Positions 23,732-32,428 are shown, numbered from the stretch's first letter. The stretch: DNA of 64,000 nucleotides from Taklimakanibacter deserti (GCA_003574785.1 QORU01000022.1:1-64000), one strand, 5' to 3'. Translations and numbers: made by a program. Notes: generated from the letters alone by a model not told the origin.

Positions 23732-24919
23732 ATGTCGACAATGAAGGAGATGTATCGCCGAAAGCTATCGCGGCGCGGCGCGTTGAAAGCAGGTAGCGCG
23801 GCCGCCTTGGGCGCCTTGATCCTGGGCCGTCCGGGCCCGTTCATTGGCAATGCCAAGGCTGCGACGCCGACGCTCAGGCTGCTGATGTGGCAGCCTTACG
23901 CGATCAAGGAGACGATCGCCGCCTTCGAAGACAAGTTCAAAGCGAAATTCGCGCCGACCTTCTTCGACGGCAATTCGGAAGCCTTCAACAAGCTGAAAGT
24001 CGGCGGCACCAAGGATTTCGACATGGTGATGGCCGACGGCTTCTGGCCGCGCCTCTATTTCCGCCAAGGCCTGACCAAGGCGCTCGACTATGGCAAGATC
24101 GCCAATATGAGCGGGGTCTTCCCTGATTTCCTGCCCGACAAATTCGTCCTCCTGGCCGATGCCGAGGGCAAGAACAAAGTGGCGGCGCCCAATTGCTGGG
24201 GCGGCTATGGCATCACCATCAACAGCTCTGAGATCGCGAAGGAAGACGTGGGCTCGATCGAGCTGCTCCTCAACAGCAAATATGCCGGGCGGTTCTCCAC
24301 CAACTCTCGCTTCGAGGAGAATATCGCGCTCATGGGCATATTGGCCGCGACGAAGCTCGGCACCAAGGATGGTCCGCGCCCGGACGGCAAGCCGTTCAAT
24401 CCCTATCAGCTCACTGATGACGAGCTGGCCGAGACCAAGCGTCTGCTGATCGAGCAGAAGAAGCTGCTTTTGACCCGTTATCAGGATTATGACGCGCTGG
24501 AGCGCCTCATGCGCGCCAAGTCCGTCTGGGCCGCGCCGGAATTTGCCGAAAGCTATCGCAAGCTGACCGTTCTGCGTCGCGAGGGCAAGGTCGATTTCGA
24601 TGTCGAGCATGTGCTGAAGCCCAAGGAAGGCGGGCTCGGCTGGGTCGATACCTGGATGGTGAGCGCCGAGGCCGATAGCGAGCGCACCGAGCTCGCCCAT
24701 GCCTGGATCAATCTCTTCCTCGAGAAGGAGAACTACGTCCGCGTGGTGCGCTCGACCGGCTATGGCGGCGTGGTCGACGTGCGCTCGCTCATGTCGGAAG
24801 ACGAGATCGCGCTATATTTCCAGAACCGCAGCGCCGAGGCGAGCCAGCTGCACATGTTCGACCAGCCGTCCTCGCCGGAGAAATGGGAACGCATCTGGTC
24901 GGATGTTGAAGCGTCCTGA
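23732..24919 (+). CDS. ABC transporter substrate-binding protein, spermidine/putrescine (PotD) type
   Basis: A 395-residue periplasmic binding protein with a twin-arginine signal (KLSRRGALKAGSAAALGALI). The mature protein has the family pattern LRLLMWQPY near its start, then GTKDFDMVMADGFWP and AAPNCWGGYGITIN. AGGAGGGAACGG precedes the start codon. It opens a four-gene transporter operon (binding protein, ATPase, two permeases). Polyamine-type systems also carry amino-sugars, opines and other cationic ligands, and this one is divergent from a sugar kinase/aldolase operon. The ligand may therefore be a polyol or amino-polyol. Confidence 0.9.
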   Translation: MSTMKEMYRRKLSRRGALKAGSAAALGALILGRPGPFIGNAKAATPTLRLLMWQPYAIKETIAAFEDKFKAKFAPTFFDGNSEAFNKLKVGGTKDFDMVMADGFWPRLYFRQGLTKALDYGKIANMSGVFPDFLPDKFVLLADAEGKNKVAAPNCWGGYGITINSSEIAKEDVGSIELLLNSKYAGRFSTNSRFEENIALMGILAATKLGTKDGPRPDGKPFNPYQLTDDELAETKRLLIEQKKLLLTRYQDYDALERLMRAKSVWAAPEFAESYRKLTVLRREGKVDFDVEHVLKPKEGGLGWVDTWMVSAEADSERTELAHAWINLFLEKENYVRVVRSTGYGGVVDVRSLMSEDEIALYFQNRSAEASQLHMFDQPSSPEKWERIWSDVEAS

Positions 24920-24968
24920 GGCATCAGCGCCGGTCCGCGAGGGTTCGGCGCCCCGGCATGGAGAAGCG

Positions 24969-26075
24969 ATGACGCGTGTGAATGGGCAAACGGCATCGCT
25001 GTCGCTTCAGTCCGTCGCTAGGCATTTCGGTCCCGTGAGGGCGGTCGACGGCATCGACCTCGATATCGGCCAGAGCGAGTTTTTCTCGCTTCTGGGGCCG
25101 AGCGGATCCGGCAAGACAACGCTGCTCAGGATCATTGCCGGATTGGAACGGCCGACATGGGGGCGGGTGCTGGTGAACGGCCGCGATGTGACGCCGATGC
25201 CGCCTTATCGCCGGCGCATCGGCATGGTGTTCCAGAATTTCCTTCTCTTCCCGCATAAGACGGTGGCGGAGAACATCGTCTTTCCCTTGCGCATGCAGGG
25301 GATCGAACGGGCCTCGCGCGACGAGAGGTTGCAATGGGCGGTCAAGCTCCTGCGTCTGGAGGGGCTTGCCGCGCGATATCCCCATGAACTGTCGGGCGGC
25401 CAGCAGCAGCGCGTGTCCTTGGCGCGCGGCCTGATCGCGAGGCCCGCTCTTCTCCTGCTCGATGAGCCTTTGGCCAATCTCGACCGCGAATTGCGCGCCG
25501 AGATGGAAGTCGAGATCCGCCGTTATCAGAAGGAGCTCGATATTCCCTTCGTCTATGTCACCCACAATCAGGAAGAGGCGCTCACCATGAGCGACCGGAT
25601 CGCCGTCATGCGCAACGGCGTGATCGAGCAGGTGGGCCCGCGTGATGACGTCTATCGCAAGCCCGCGACCGCTTTCGTCGCGGCCTTCGTCGGCCAGTCG
25701 AACCAGATCGCCGGCACGGCCGAGACTGTCGCGGGCGAGACGCTTGCCTTGACCTGGCAAAGCGAGACGCTCCACCTGCCGCATCGGGGCGGCATTTCCA
25801 CAGGCGATAAGGTTCGCTTTTTCATCAAATATGAGGACATCGAGGTCGCGGCGGCGCGTTCCCGTTCCCGCAAAGGCGACGATGGCAAGGATAATGCCGT
25901 CGCCGGCCGGTTGCGCGACGTCATCTTCAAGGGTCAGACGGCGAACTACATCGTCAGCATGAAAGATGGCAGCGAGGTCATCGCCAGCGCCTCGTCGCGC
26001 GATCGGAAGGTGAAGATCGGCGAAGCCGTCGTCATCCGCTGGCCGGCGACGGCCGGCATGTGCTTCAAGCCATGA
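24969..26075 (+). CDS. ABC transporter ATP-binding protein, PotA type
   Basis: A 368-residue ATPase with Walker A GPSGSGKTT, Q-loop MVFQNF, signature LSGGQQQRVSLARGL, Walker B LLLLDEP, D-loop ANLDRE and H-loop VTHNQEE. A C-terminal TOBE domain (about 280-365) follows. The start at 24969 is preferred because GGAGAAGCG lies just before it; upstream codons in the same frame overlap the binding-protein gene and do not resemble protein. It provides energy for the two adjacent permeases, and its stop overlaps the next ATG (ATGA). Confidence 0.93.
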   Translation: MTRVNGQTASLSLQSVARHFGPVRAVDGIDLDIGQSEFFSLLGPSGSGKTTLLRIIAGLERPTWGRVLVNGRDVTPMPPYRRRIGMVFQNFLLFPHKTVAENIVFPLRMQGIERASRDERLQWAVKLLRLEGLAARYPHELSGGQQQRVSLARGLIARPALLLLDEPLANLDRELRAEMEVEIRRYQKELDIPFVYVTHNQEEALTMSDRIAVMRNGVIEQVGPRDDVYRKPATAFVAAFVGQSNQIAGTAETVAGETLALTWQSETLHLPHRGGISTGDKVRFFIKYEDIEVAAARSRSRKGDDGKDNAVAGRLRDVIFKGQTANYIVSMKDGSEVIASASSRDRKVKIGEAVVIRWPATAGMCFKP

Positions 26076-26935
26076 TGCGCCGCCTGCCGCCATGGCTGCT
26101 GCTTGCCGGCCCCGGCATGCTGTTCATTCTGGTGATGCTCCTCCTTCCGCTTCTTGCCGTCTTCGTCTTCAGCTTCTGGCGCACGGAAAGCTACGAGCTC
26201 TATGCCGATTGGAATTTGGACAATTACCGCGTGCTGTTCGGAGAGCCCGCTTATCGCACCTTCCTGCTGCGCTCCGTCGTGGGCGCTCTTCTGGCCTCGC
26301 TGATCTGCCTCGTCTTCGCCTGGCCGGTCGCCTATTTCATCGCCCGCCATGGCGGACGCTATCGCCTGCTCCTGGTCCTTCTCATCGCCGCCCCGTTCTT
26401 CACCGGCCTCATTCTGAGGATCGGCGCGCTGCAAGGCATTCTGGGACCGGGCGGTCTCATCAACATGGCGCTCGGCATGATGGGCTCGGCCCCGATTGCA
26501 GCCTTGATGTACACCCAGACCGCCGCGATGATCGGGCATGTCTATCTCTTCGTGCCCTTCATGGTGACGGCCATCTATCTCTCGCTGGTCAACTTCAATT
26601 TCGATCTGCTCGAGACGGCTAAGATCAACGGCGCCGGCCCGCTGCGCGCCTTCATCGAGGTGACATGGCCGCTCAACTGGATGGGCACCTCGATCGGCCT
26701 GGTGCTCGTCTTCATTCCCTGCCTGGCCTCGGCCGTGACGCCGCGCTTCCTCGGCGGTCCCAATGCCACGTCATTCGGCATGAGCCTCGGCCAGCAATTC
26801 GGCGAGACCGGAACCTGGGCGCTCGGCTCCGCGATGGGCGTGGTGCTGTTCGGGGTCTCCCTTCTCGTCATTGCGGTGATGGGGCTTTCGGTCAATGCCA
26901 AGCGCAGCGGTTACACTGGCAGGGGGAACGCGTGA
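26072..26935 (+). CDS. ABC transporter permease, PotB type
   Basis: A 287-residue inner-membrane permease with six hydrophobic segments, beginning RRLPPWLLLAGPGMLFILVM. The coupling-helix region is AKINGAGPLRAFIEVTWPLN. The start at 26072 gives the ATGA overlap with the ATPase gene; a GTG at 26060 would add four residues. It forms the channel with the following PotC-type permease and overlaps it by GTGA. Confidence 0.92.
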   Translation: MMRRLPPWLLLAGPGMLFILVMLLLPLLAVFVFSFWRTESYELYADWNLDNYRVLFGEPAYRTFLLRSVVGALLASLICLVFAWPVAYFIARHGGRYRLLLVLLIAAPFFTGLILRIGALQGILGPGGLINMALGMMGSAPIAALMYTQTAAMIGHVYLFVPFMVTAIYLSLVNFNFDLLETAKINGAGPLRAFIEVTWPLNWMGTSIGLVLVFIPCLASAVTPRFLGGPNATSFGMSLGQQFGETGTWALGSAMGVVLFGVSLLVIAVMGLSVNAKRSGYTGRGNA

Positions 26936-27753
26936 CGTCGGTCGGCGACAGAGCCCAGGGATTGCGCCGCCTCATCATGAGCATGCTTCTTCTCATGCTT
27001 TACATCTTTCTCTATGCCCCGATCCTCTATGTCGTCTATGCGTCCTTCTCCCAGGATATCGTCTGGCCCTTTCCGCCCACCTTCACAACCGATGCTTATG
27101 CGGAGTTGTTCGGGAATTCACTCTATTCAGATGCGCTGAGCAACAGCCTGCTGATCGGTGTCGGCAGCGGCCTCGTGTCGACCGTGCTGGCGACGTTGGG
27201 CGTCATCGGCGTGTTGCGCTTTCCTTCGCGCTGGCGCGTCCTGGTGCTGATCGCCTTCCTGGCGCCGCTCTTCGTGGCCGAGTTGCTGATCGGCATTTCC
27301 TCGCTCGCCTTCAATGCCCGCATTCTGGGCCTGCCCGGCAATCTCGTCTCGGCCATCCTGGCGAATGCAGTGGAAGGCACGGCCTTCGCCTTCCTCATCG
27401 TGCTGGCCCAGCTCGTGCGCTACGATTGGCAGATGGATGATGCCGCCATGGTGTTCGGCGCAAGCCCGGCGTGCTGTTTCTGGGAAGTCACCTTGCCGAC
27501 GATCTGGCCGAGTCTTCTCGGCGCATTCCTCATCAGCTTCATCCTGGCCTTCAACAATCTCGAGATCTCGTTCTACAATCTGGGCGCCATTCCCACCCTT
27601 CCTTCTGTCGCCTGGGGTTCGCTGCGCTTTGGCTTGGGCCCGGAACTCTTCGCGCTGGCGGCGCTGACCAACGGGCTCGTCTTCACGGTATTCGCCGTCA
27701 TGTATGTCCTGATGCGCACCGGCATCGTCAAATTCGGCTATCGCGGCGGCTGA
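26932..27753 (+). CDS. ABC transporter permease, PotC type
   Basis: About 273 residues from the GTG at 26932, which overlaps the PotB-type stop as GTGA. Hydrophobic segments include LLLMLYIFLYAPILYVVYAS, and the coupling loop is DDAAMVFGASPACCFWEVTL. This completes the four-gene uptake system. The adjacent double cysteine in the coupling loop is unusual but has no clear meaning. Confidence 0.9.
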   Translation: MTSVGDRAQGLRRLIMSMLLLMLYIFLYAPILYVVYASFSQDIVWPFPPTFTTDAYAELFGNSLYSDALSNSLLIGVGSGLVSTVLATLGVIGVLRFPSRWRVLVLIAFLAPLFVAELLIGISSLAFNARILGLPGNLVSAILANAVEGTAFAFLIVLAQLVRYDWQMDDAAMVFGASPACCFWEVTLPTIWPSLLGAFLISFILAFNNLEISFYNLGAIPTLPSVAWGSLRFGLGPELFALAALTNGLVFTVFAVMYVLMRTGIVKFGYRGG

Positions 27754-27816
27754 CACAGCGGACTTGCTGGCGCTCCCGGTACTCTGTATGGGGATCGAAA
27801 GACTTGGCGAGGGGTA

Positions 27817-28251
27817 ATGTTTTCAAAAAGAGCTGTCATTTTCTGCCTGGCAATCTTCCTGAGCCTGCCGGGCGTCGCCCGCGCCGAAGTTGCCCTTGAG
27901 GTCAAGGCGGCGATCGCCGGATATTCAGCCCTGTATGGCCTGCCGGAGGAGCTCGTCCATCGCATCGTCAAGCGCGAAAGCAAGTACAATCCCAAGGCCT
28001 ATCATCGTGGCCATTGGGGGCTCATGCAGATCAGATACGACACCGCGCGCAGCATGGGCTATCGCGGTCCCGCCAAGGGCCTTCTCGATGTCGATGCCAA
28101 TCTGAAATACGGTGTGAAATACCTGGCCGGTGCCTATCTCGTCGCCGGCGGCAATGCCGAAAGGGCCGCGCGCTACTACCGCAGCGGCTATTATTATGTC
28201 GCCAAGCGCAAAGGCCTTCTCGAAGAGGCGGGGTTGAAGCGCAAGCGCTGA
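27817..28251 (+). CDS. Lytic transglycosylase, SLT domain
   Basis: A 144-residue exported protein with a Sec signal (residues 1-23, ending ARA) and a single Slt-type lysozyme-like domain. The catalytic glutamate is E54 in KRESKYNP, followed by GLMQIRYDTAR and the NLKYGVKYLAGAY and YRSGY motifs. It is short for the family, with no accessory peptidoglycan-binding domain. Similar small proteins act in cell-wall turnover or in assembly of envelope complexes. No secretion or conjugation genes are nearby, so general peptidoglycan remodelling is the default. It is 63 bp downstream of the PotC-type gene. Confidence 0.9.
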   Translation: MFSKRAVIFCLAIFLSLPGVARAEVALEVKAAIAGYSALYGLPEELVHRIVKRESKYNPKAYHRGHWGLMQIRYDTARSMGYRGPAKGLLDVDANLKYGVKYLAGAYLVAGGNAERAARYYRSGYYYVAKRKGLLEEAGLKRKR

Positions 28252-28293
28252 GCGACGATCAGGCCGGACCTCGAAAGATCCGGCCCGATCGGG

Positions 28294-28482
28294 TCAGCGA
28301 TGCTGGTCGGGAAGCATCAAGGCGCGATCGCTGTCGAAGCTCGCCCGGTAATAGGGCGGCAGATTGAGATCGGCGAGATCGTGACTGCTCAAATTCAGGC
28401 TTTCGAGCCGGGGAACCCGGGCACGGCCGGCATTGCCGCGGCCCAGGGAGAACAGCCGGAAAAGACGGGTTGTCAGTGTCAT
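28294..28482 (-). CDS. Small DUF1127-like protein
   Basis: A 62-residue basic peptide beginning MTLTTRLFRLFSLGRG; an ATG at 28494 adding four residues is equally possible. The middle segment SLNLSSHDLADLNLPPYYRA resembles the DUF1127/YjiS core (LSDHLLRDIGL followed by an aromatic stretch). DUF1127 proteins in alphaproteobacteria bind RNA or influence carbon and phosphate metabolism. It is divergent from the GcvA-like LysR gene with 117 bp between them, a common arrangement in rhizobia. The family match is weak at the ends. Confidence 0.62.
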   Translation of the reverse strand: MTLTTRLFRLFSLGRGNAGRARVPRLESLNLSSHDLADLNLPPYYRASFDSDRALMLPDQHR

Positions 28483-28575
28483 GGCGGGCCTCATTTCTTC
28501 CTGTAAGAGCCATCGAATTGATATTGAATATGAGCCCTGTTTTTCATGGTTTCCAACGCGAAATCTGGTATGAGT

Positions 28576-28592
28576 CATCAAACAGTTTGATG
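28576..28592. promoter_or_regulatory. LysR-type operator immediately before the LysR gene
   Basis: CATCAAA-CAG-TTTGATG is a perfect palindrome with the T-N11-A form expected for LysR-family binding. It ends 7 bp before the LysR start and lies between that gene and the divergent DUF1127-like gene, so it probably serves autoregulation and divergent control. Confidence 0.68.
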
Positions 28593-28599
28593 GCTCCCC

Positions 28600-29496
28600 A
28601 TGACTGAAGCTCCTCCCTTGCAGGCCGTTAAGGTCTTTGACGCGGTCGCCCGCCACCTGAATTTCACCAAGGCGGCAGACGAGCTCAACATGACCCAGTC
28701 GGCGGTCAGCTATCAGGTCAAGCTCTTGGAAGGATTCATCGGCGCGCCCTTGTTCGTGCGCCAGGCGCGCGGTGTCGCTCTGAGCGAGCATGGCGAGAGC
28801 GTGGCGCCGCTGGTGCGCCGGGCGCTCAATGATCTGACCCAGGCTTTCCAGTCGGCCAAGGCCGAGACCGCCGATCTCCTGGTGATCTCGACCATGCAGA
28901 CTTTCGCCTCGAACTGGCTCGCCCCGCGCATCGGTAATTTTCAGATGGCCAATCCCGATATTGCGGTCCGCCTCGACGTCTCCAACCATCTCGTCGATTT
29001 CGAGCGCGATCGTGTCGATGCCGCCATCAGATCGGGCAAGGGAGGATGGCCCGGCCTCAAGGATCATTTGCTGGGCGGTGGAAATTTCACCATCGTCTGC
29101 AGCCCGGCCTATTATGAGCGCATCGGCAGTCCGAAAACACCAGCCGATCTCAGCGACTGTATTTTCATCGGCCCGCGCGATGAATGGTGGCCGATCTGGT
29201 TCGCCGCCGCAGGGTTGAAGCCACCCGCCGCCTTGAGCCGGCCCGGTGTCGATGTCGAGACCCAGCAAATGGCAGCGGTGCTCGCCTTGGCCGGACACGG
29301 CTTGGCATTGGTGCATCCAAGTTTCGTCGCCGAGGAGATCAAGACGGGAAAGCTCCTCCAGCCTTTCGCGCTGATGGCCTCGACCGGCTTCAATTATTAT
29401 CTGGTCTATCCTGAAACCAACCGTCTGCCGCGCAAGACGCAATTATTCAGGGACTGGATCCTGGCCGAGGCCGGGCAGACGATTCTCACTCGTTGA
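28600..29496 (+). CDS. LysR family transcriptional regulator (GcvA-like)
   Basis: A 298-residue regulator with the LysR winged helix at residues 8-65 (VARHLNFTKAADELNMTQSA, then RQARGVALSEHGE) and a two-lobed type 2 periplasmic-like effector domain from about 90. It resembles the GcvA branch, in which FVRQARGVALSEHGE and LAPRIGNF are typical. It overlaps the convergent TetR gene by 11 bp at the 3' ends. A perfect T-N11-A palindrome lies just before its start. Confidence 0.92.
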   Translation: MTEAPPLQAVKVFDAVARHLNFTKAADELNMTQSAVSYQVKLLEGFIGAPLFVRQARGVALSEHGESVAPLVRRALNDLTQAFQSAKAETADLLVISTMQTFASNWLAPRIGNFQMANPDIAVRLDVSNHLVDFERDRVDAAIRSGKGGWPGLKDHLLGGGNFTIVCSPAYYERIGSPKTPADLSDCIFIGPRDEWWPIWFAAAGLKPPAALSRPGVDVETQQMAAVLALAGHGLALVHPSFVAEEIKTGKLLQPFALMASTGFNYYLVYPETNRLPRKTQLFRDWILAEAGQTILTR

Positions 29497-30130
29497 CGCG
29501 GCGCAGCGCGCCATTGGCGGGCTGACTGTCGGGCGAAGGGGCGCCGCGATGCTCGACTGAAGGAAGGTTCTCCAGTCTCGTCCAGGCGAGGAGCCTTTCC
29601 GCGACCGCCTGCTTGAGCTTCGGATCGTAATTCATGAGATTGAAGCTCTCGGCGAACCACAGGCCGTCATTGGCCATGCGGATGATCGAGGCGAAGACCG
29701 GATCGAGGCCGTCGGCTTGAATGGCGGCCTGATGCCGCTGGCCCTGCTGGCGCACCGGCTCCACGCGTTCCGGGAAATTGGTGAGCGCTGCGGTGATGGC
29801 GCCATTGACCTTGTCGAAGGTCTTGCCGGTGATCGCCTCGCCATGGAAGGTCGCCGTCACATAGGCGCGGATCTTGCGGCCGAGCGGCTCCTTGTCCTCG
29901 TGGATGGCATCCGCCCAGGCAGTGTCGAAGCGCGCCACGAAGCGCTCGATCATGGCCGAGGTCAGGGCCTCCTTGCAGTCGAAATGATAGAGGGTGGTGC
30001 CCTTGCTCACCCCGGCTTCGGCGGCCAGCGCGTCGAAAGTCAGGGCATTCACGCCATCCCGATCGACGATGATCTCAGCCGCATCGAGAATGAGATCGCG
30101 GGTATTCCGCTTGGTCTTGCCTTTCCCCAT
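29486..30130 (-). CDS. TetR/AcrR family transcriptional regulator
   Basis: A 214-residue repressor with an N-terminal TetR helix-turn-helix (about residues 8-60): TRDLILDAAEIIVDRDGV and LAAEAGVSKGTTLYHFDCKE. The remainder is an all-helical ligand-binding domain. It is divergent from the bicupin-ROK pair, with 59 bp between start codons, and is likely to control that pair and itself. The ligand is unknown. Confidence 0.92.
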   Translation of the reverse strand: MGKGKTKRNTRDLILDAAEIIVDRDGVNALTFDALAAEAGVSKGTTLYHFDCKEALTSAMIERFVARFDTAWADAIHEDKEPLGRKIRAYVTATFHGEAITGKTFDKVNGAITAALTNFPERVEPVRQQGQRHQAAIQADGLDPVFASIIRMANDGLWFAESFNLMNYDPKLKQAVAERLLAWTRLENLPSVEHRGAPSPDSQPANGALRRVNE

Positions 30131-30140
30131 GGTTCTACTA

Positions 30141-30156
30141 TACCGTCTGGTCAGTA
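30141..30156. promoter_or_regulatory. Possible TetR operator
   Basis: TACCGTCTGGTCAGTA lies between the TetR start and the bicupin start. It has matching ends and the spacing and sequence style of AcrR/TetR sites, but the symmetry is only partial. Confidence 0.4.
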
Positions 30157-30189
30157 CAAATCAAGAGTCTTCGTCCAGGCGGAGTATTC

Positions 30190-31047
30190 ATGGCCTACAA
30201 GTCCTCGCCACGCCCCAGTTTTTCAGCCGCGACGCATATTCCCTATGCGGGCGTCACGCGCTTTCTGTGGGGCGACGAGACGGCGGGCTTCGTCGATGAC
30301 TGGATCTATGCCTCGACCGACAAGATCCATCAGCTCGTCTTCGGCCTTCCGCCTTTTGGCGCCTTCCGCCATTCCCCGGACCGGCCCACGGTGTTCGGCG
30401 CCGATGAGGTTCTCTATGTGCTGGAAGGCACTTTGGGCTCCGCCAACCCTGAGACGGGCGAGGTCCATGTCGCGCAAGCGGGCGAAGCGATCTTCTTCCG
30501 CAAGAATACCTGGCATCACGGCTTCAGCCTGTCGCTTGAGCCTTTGCGCGTGCTCGAATTTTTTGCGCCGCCGCCCTCGACCGGAACATCGGGGCCTTAT
30601 GCCCGCACCCGGCCTTATGTCGAGACATCGAAATATCGGCAGAGCGATTTCATCGGGCGCTGGCCGATGGCGAGCGCCGAGCAGCGCCAATCGGCGACGA
30701 TGCGGGTGATGCGCGATGCCGATCTCCTATGGGAACTGGACGGCAAGGATCAGGGCGTTCTCACCGGCCTCTATGCATCGACCGAGCATCTGACCGTTGG
30801 CCGCTGCACGGTTGTGCCGGGGCGGGCATCGTCGCTGCACAGCCATTCGGGTGACGAGGGTCTCTATCTTCTCTCCGGCACGCTCAATGTCCTCGTTCCT
30901 GAGCAGGACGGGCAGACCTGGTTCGAGATCCATCCGAAGGACGGCTTCTTCCTGCCCGCCGGGACGAAGCATCAGTATTGGAACATGGGCAAGGATCCGG
31001 CAGTCTTCGTCTTCGGTGTCGCGCCGCATTATGGAGCGCCGGCATGA
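30190..31047 (+). CDS. Bicupin-domain protein
   Basis: A 285-residue protein with two cupin barrels. The first (about 55-130) includes DEVLYVLEGTLGSANPETGE and FFRKNTWHHGF. The second (about 195-280) includes SSLHSHSGDEGLYLLSGTLN and FLPAGTKHQYWN, with likely metal ligands H219, H221, E225 and a later histidine. Bicupins include isomerases, dioxygenases and sugar-binding proteins. The next gene, a ROK protein, overlaps it by ATGA, so the two work together, perhaps as an isomerase plus a sugar kinase. The exact reaction is unknown. Confidence 0.85.
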   Translation: MAYKSSPRPSFSAATHIPYAGVTRFLWGDETAGFVDDWIYASTDKIHQLVFGLPPFGAFRHSPDRPTVFGADEVLYVLEGTLGSANPETGEVHVAQAGEAIFFRKNTWHHGFSLSLEPLRVLEFFAPPPSTGTSGPYARTRPYVETSKYRQSDFIGRWPMASAEQRQSATMRVMRDADLLWELDGKDQGVLTGLYASTEHLTVGRCTVVPGRASSLHSHSGDEGLYLLSGTLNVLVPEQDGQTWFEIHPKDGFFLPAGTKHQYWNMGKDPAVFVFGVAPHYGAPA

Positions 31048-31937
31048 AAAACGCGCACCAGGCGATCGGGATCGACATTGGCGGCAGCAAGACGGCCATC
31101 GGTCTCATCGATCTCGACAGGGGCAACGTCCTTCGCGAGGAAGTCTTCGACACGCCGGCGCTTGGCGAAACCGGCGAAGCCTATGTCGCCAGGATGAAAG
31201 ACGGCGTGGCGCGGCTGCGGGCGGGCACCGATGTGGTGAAGATCGGCATTGGCGTCTGCGAGCTCGTCGACAATTCGGGGCGGATCGTCAGCGCACATCG
31301 CGTGAAGGTCAATGAGGCGCAATTATACGCAGCCTTCAGCGACTTCCCGGCCTTGGTGATCGAATCCGACGTCCATGCGGCCGCTCTCGCCGAAGCGCGC
31401 TTTGGCGCCGGCCAGGACTTGGCGCAATGGGTCTATGTGAATGCCGGCACCGGCATATCGAGTGTGCTGATGCGCGGCGACGATTGCTATAGCGGCGCCC
31501 ATGGCTGGGCCATTTGCCTCGGCATGAGCCCGATCGATCTCGCCAATGGTGCAGCGGGAAGCGAGCCGCATGTGATCGAGGATCGCGCCGGAGGTGCCGG
31601 TCTCGTGCGCGAGGCGCGCGAGGCGGGGCTCGCGCTCGATAGCGCCGCCGAATTGCTGGCTGCCGCGCAGGAGGGCGACCCCCAAGCGATCGGCGTTCTC
31701 GAACGCGGCGGCCATGTCCTCGGCAATGCCATTGCGCTCCTCGTCAACATGCTCGATCCGCAAAGGGTGGTCGTGGGCGGCGGCCTTGCCAGCCTCGATG
31801 GTCCTTATTGGCGTGCCCTCGGCGAGGCCGCGCGCCTCAGCATCTGGCATCGCCCGGCCAAGGACGTGCAGATCCTCAAGGCGCGCCTCAAGAGCAAGGC
31901 CGGCGTGATCGGTGCCGCCCTCGCCAATGGCCGGTGA
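31044..31937 (+). CDS. ROK family protein, probable sugar kinase lacking the zinc motif
   Basis: A 297-residue protein of the ROK fold with the N-terminal phosphate motif AIGIDIGGSKTAIG, a catalytic-type ESDVHAAALAE region, NAGTGISSV and VVVGGGLAS. No helix-turn-helix precedes it, so it is of the kinase type. The segment after GAHGWAICLGM lacks the usual CxCGxxGCxE zinc site, so it is either a zinc-independent member or altered in function. It follows the bicupin by a 4-bp overlap and is probably under TetR control. Confidence 0.82.
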   Translation: MKNAHQAIGIDIGGSKTAIGLIDLDRGNVLREEVFDTPALGETGEAYVARMKDGVARLRAGTDVVKIGIGVCELVDNSGRIVSAHRVKVNEAQLYAAFSDFPALVIESDVHAAALAEARFGAGQDLAQWVYVNAGTGISSVLMRGDDCYSGAHGWAICLGMSPIDLANGAAGSEPHVIEDRAGGAGLVREAREAGLALDSAAELLAAAQEGDPQAIGVLERGGHVLGNAIALLVNMLDPQRVVVGGGLASLDGPYWRALGEAARLSIWHRPAKDVQILKARLKSKAGVIGAALANGR

Positions 31938-31981
31938 TCGGTCTACAAGCCTCGTCATAGTCAATTCGAAAACGGAATGAG

Positions 31982-32404
31982 ATGATGAAGGCGCGCGCGC
32001 AGTGGCTCGAGGGCAGGACTTTCGTAGGTGAATCGGGCAGCGGCCATGCCGTTGTTATGGATGGCGCGCCCGAGGCGGGCGGCCGCAATCTCGGCATCAG
32101 GCCCATGGAAATGCTGCTGGTCGGGCTCGCCGGCTGCACCGCCTTCGATGTCGTGCATATTCTCGAGAAGGGCCGTGAGGCGGTGACCGCCTGCGACGTC
32201 GAGGCGACGGCGGAACGCGCCCCGACCGAGCCCAAGATCTTCACCGCCATCCATCTCACCTACAAGGTGAAGGGCCGCAATCTCAAGGAAGCCGCGGTGA
32301 AGCGCGCCATCGACCTCTCCGCTGAGAAATACTGCTCGGCCTCGATCATGCTGGCCAAGACGGCGAAGATCACCCATTCCTGGACGGTGGAAGAGGAGGG
32401 GTGA
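31982..32404 (+). CDS. OsmC family protein
   Basis: A 140-residue OsmC/Ohr-type protein with the two reactive cysteines C52 (GLAGCTAFDVVHIL) and C118 (EKYCSASIML). Such proteins reduce organic hydroperoxides or act as thiol-dependent redox proteins in the cytoplasm. This belongs to the YhfA-like subgroup by its short N-terminus and GLAGC pattern. An adjacent ATG at 31985 is an alternative start. A strong hairpin overlapping the stop codon terminates the gene. Confidence 0.9.
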   Translation: MMKARAQWLEGRTFVGESGSGHAVVMDGAPEAGGRNLGIRPMEMLLVGLAGCTAFDVVHILEKGREAVTACDVEATAERAPTEPKIFTAIHLTYKVKGRNLKEAAVKRAIDLSAEKYCSASIMLAKTAKITHSWTVEEEG

Positions 32405-32420
32405 GACCCCTCCTCTTTTC
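32391..32420. terminator. Bidirectional hairpin terminator between osmC-like and dpp-type operons
   Basis: AAGAGGAGGGG-TGAGA-CCCCTCCTCTT forms a perfect 11-bp stem with T residues on one side and A residues on the other. The loop holds the TGA stop of the OsmC gene. It separates two convergent transcription units. Confidence 0.85.
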
Positions 32421-32428
32421 GTCCGTGC

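Noticed and set aside
24699..24968. N-terminal extension of the PotA-type ATPase
   Set aside because: It overlaps the binding-protein gene in another frame, reads as arginine/serine-rich shadow sequence, and a good ribosome binding site sits at 24960-24968.
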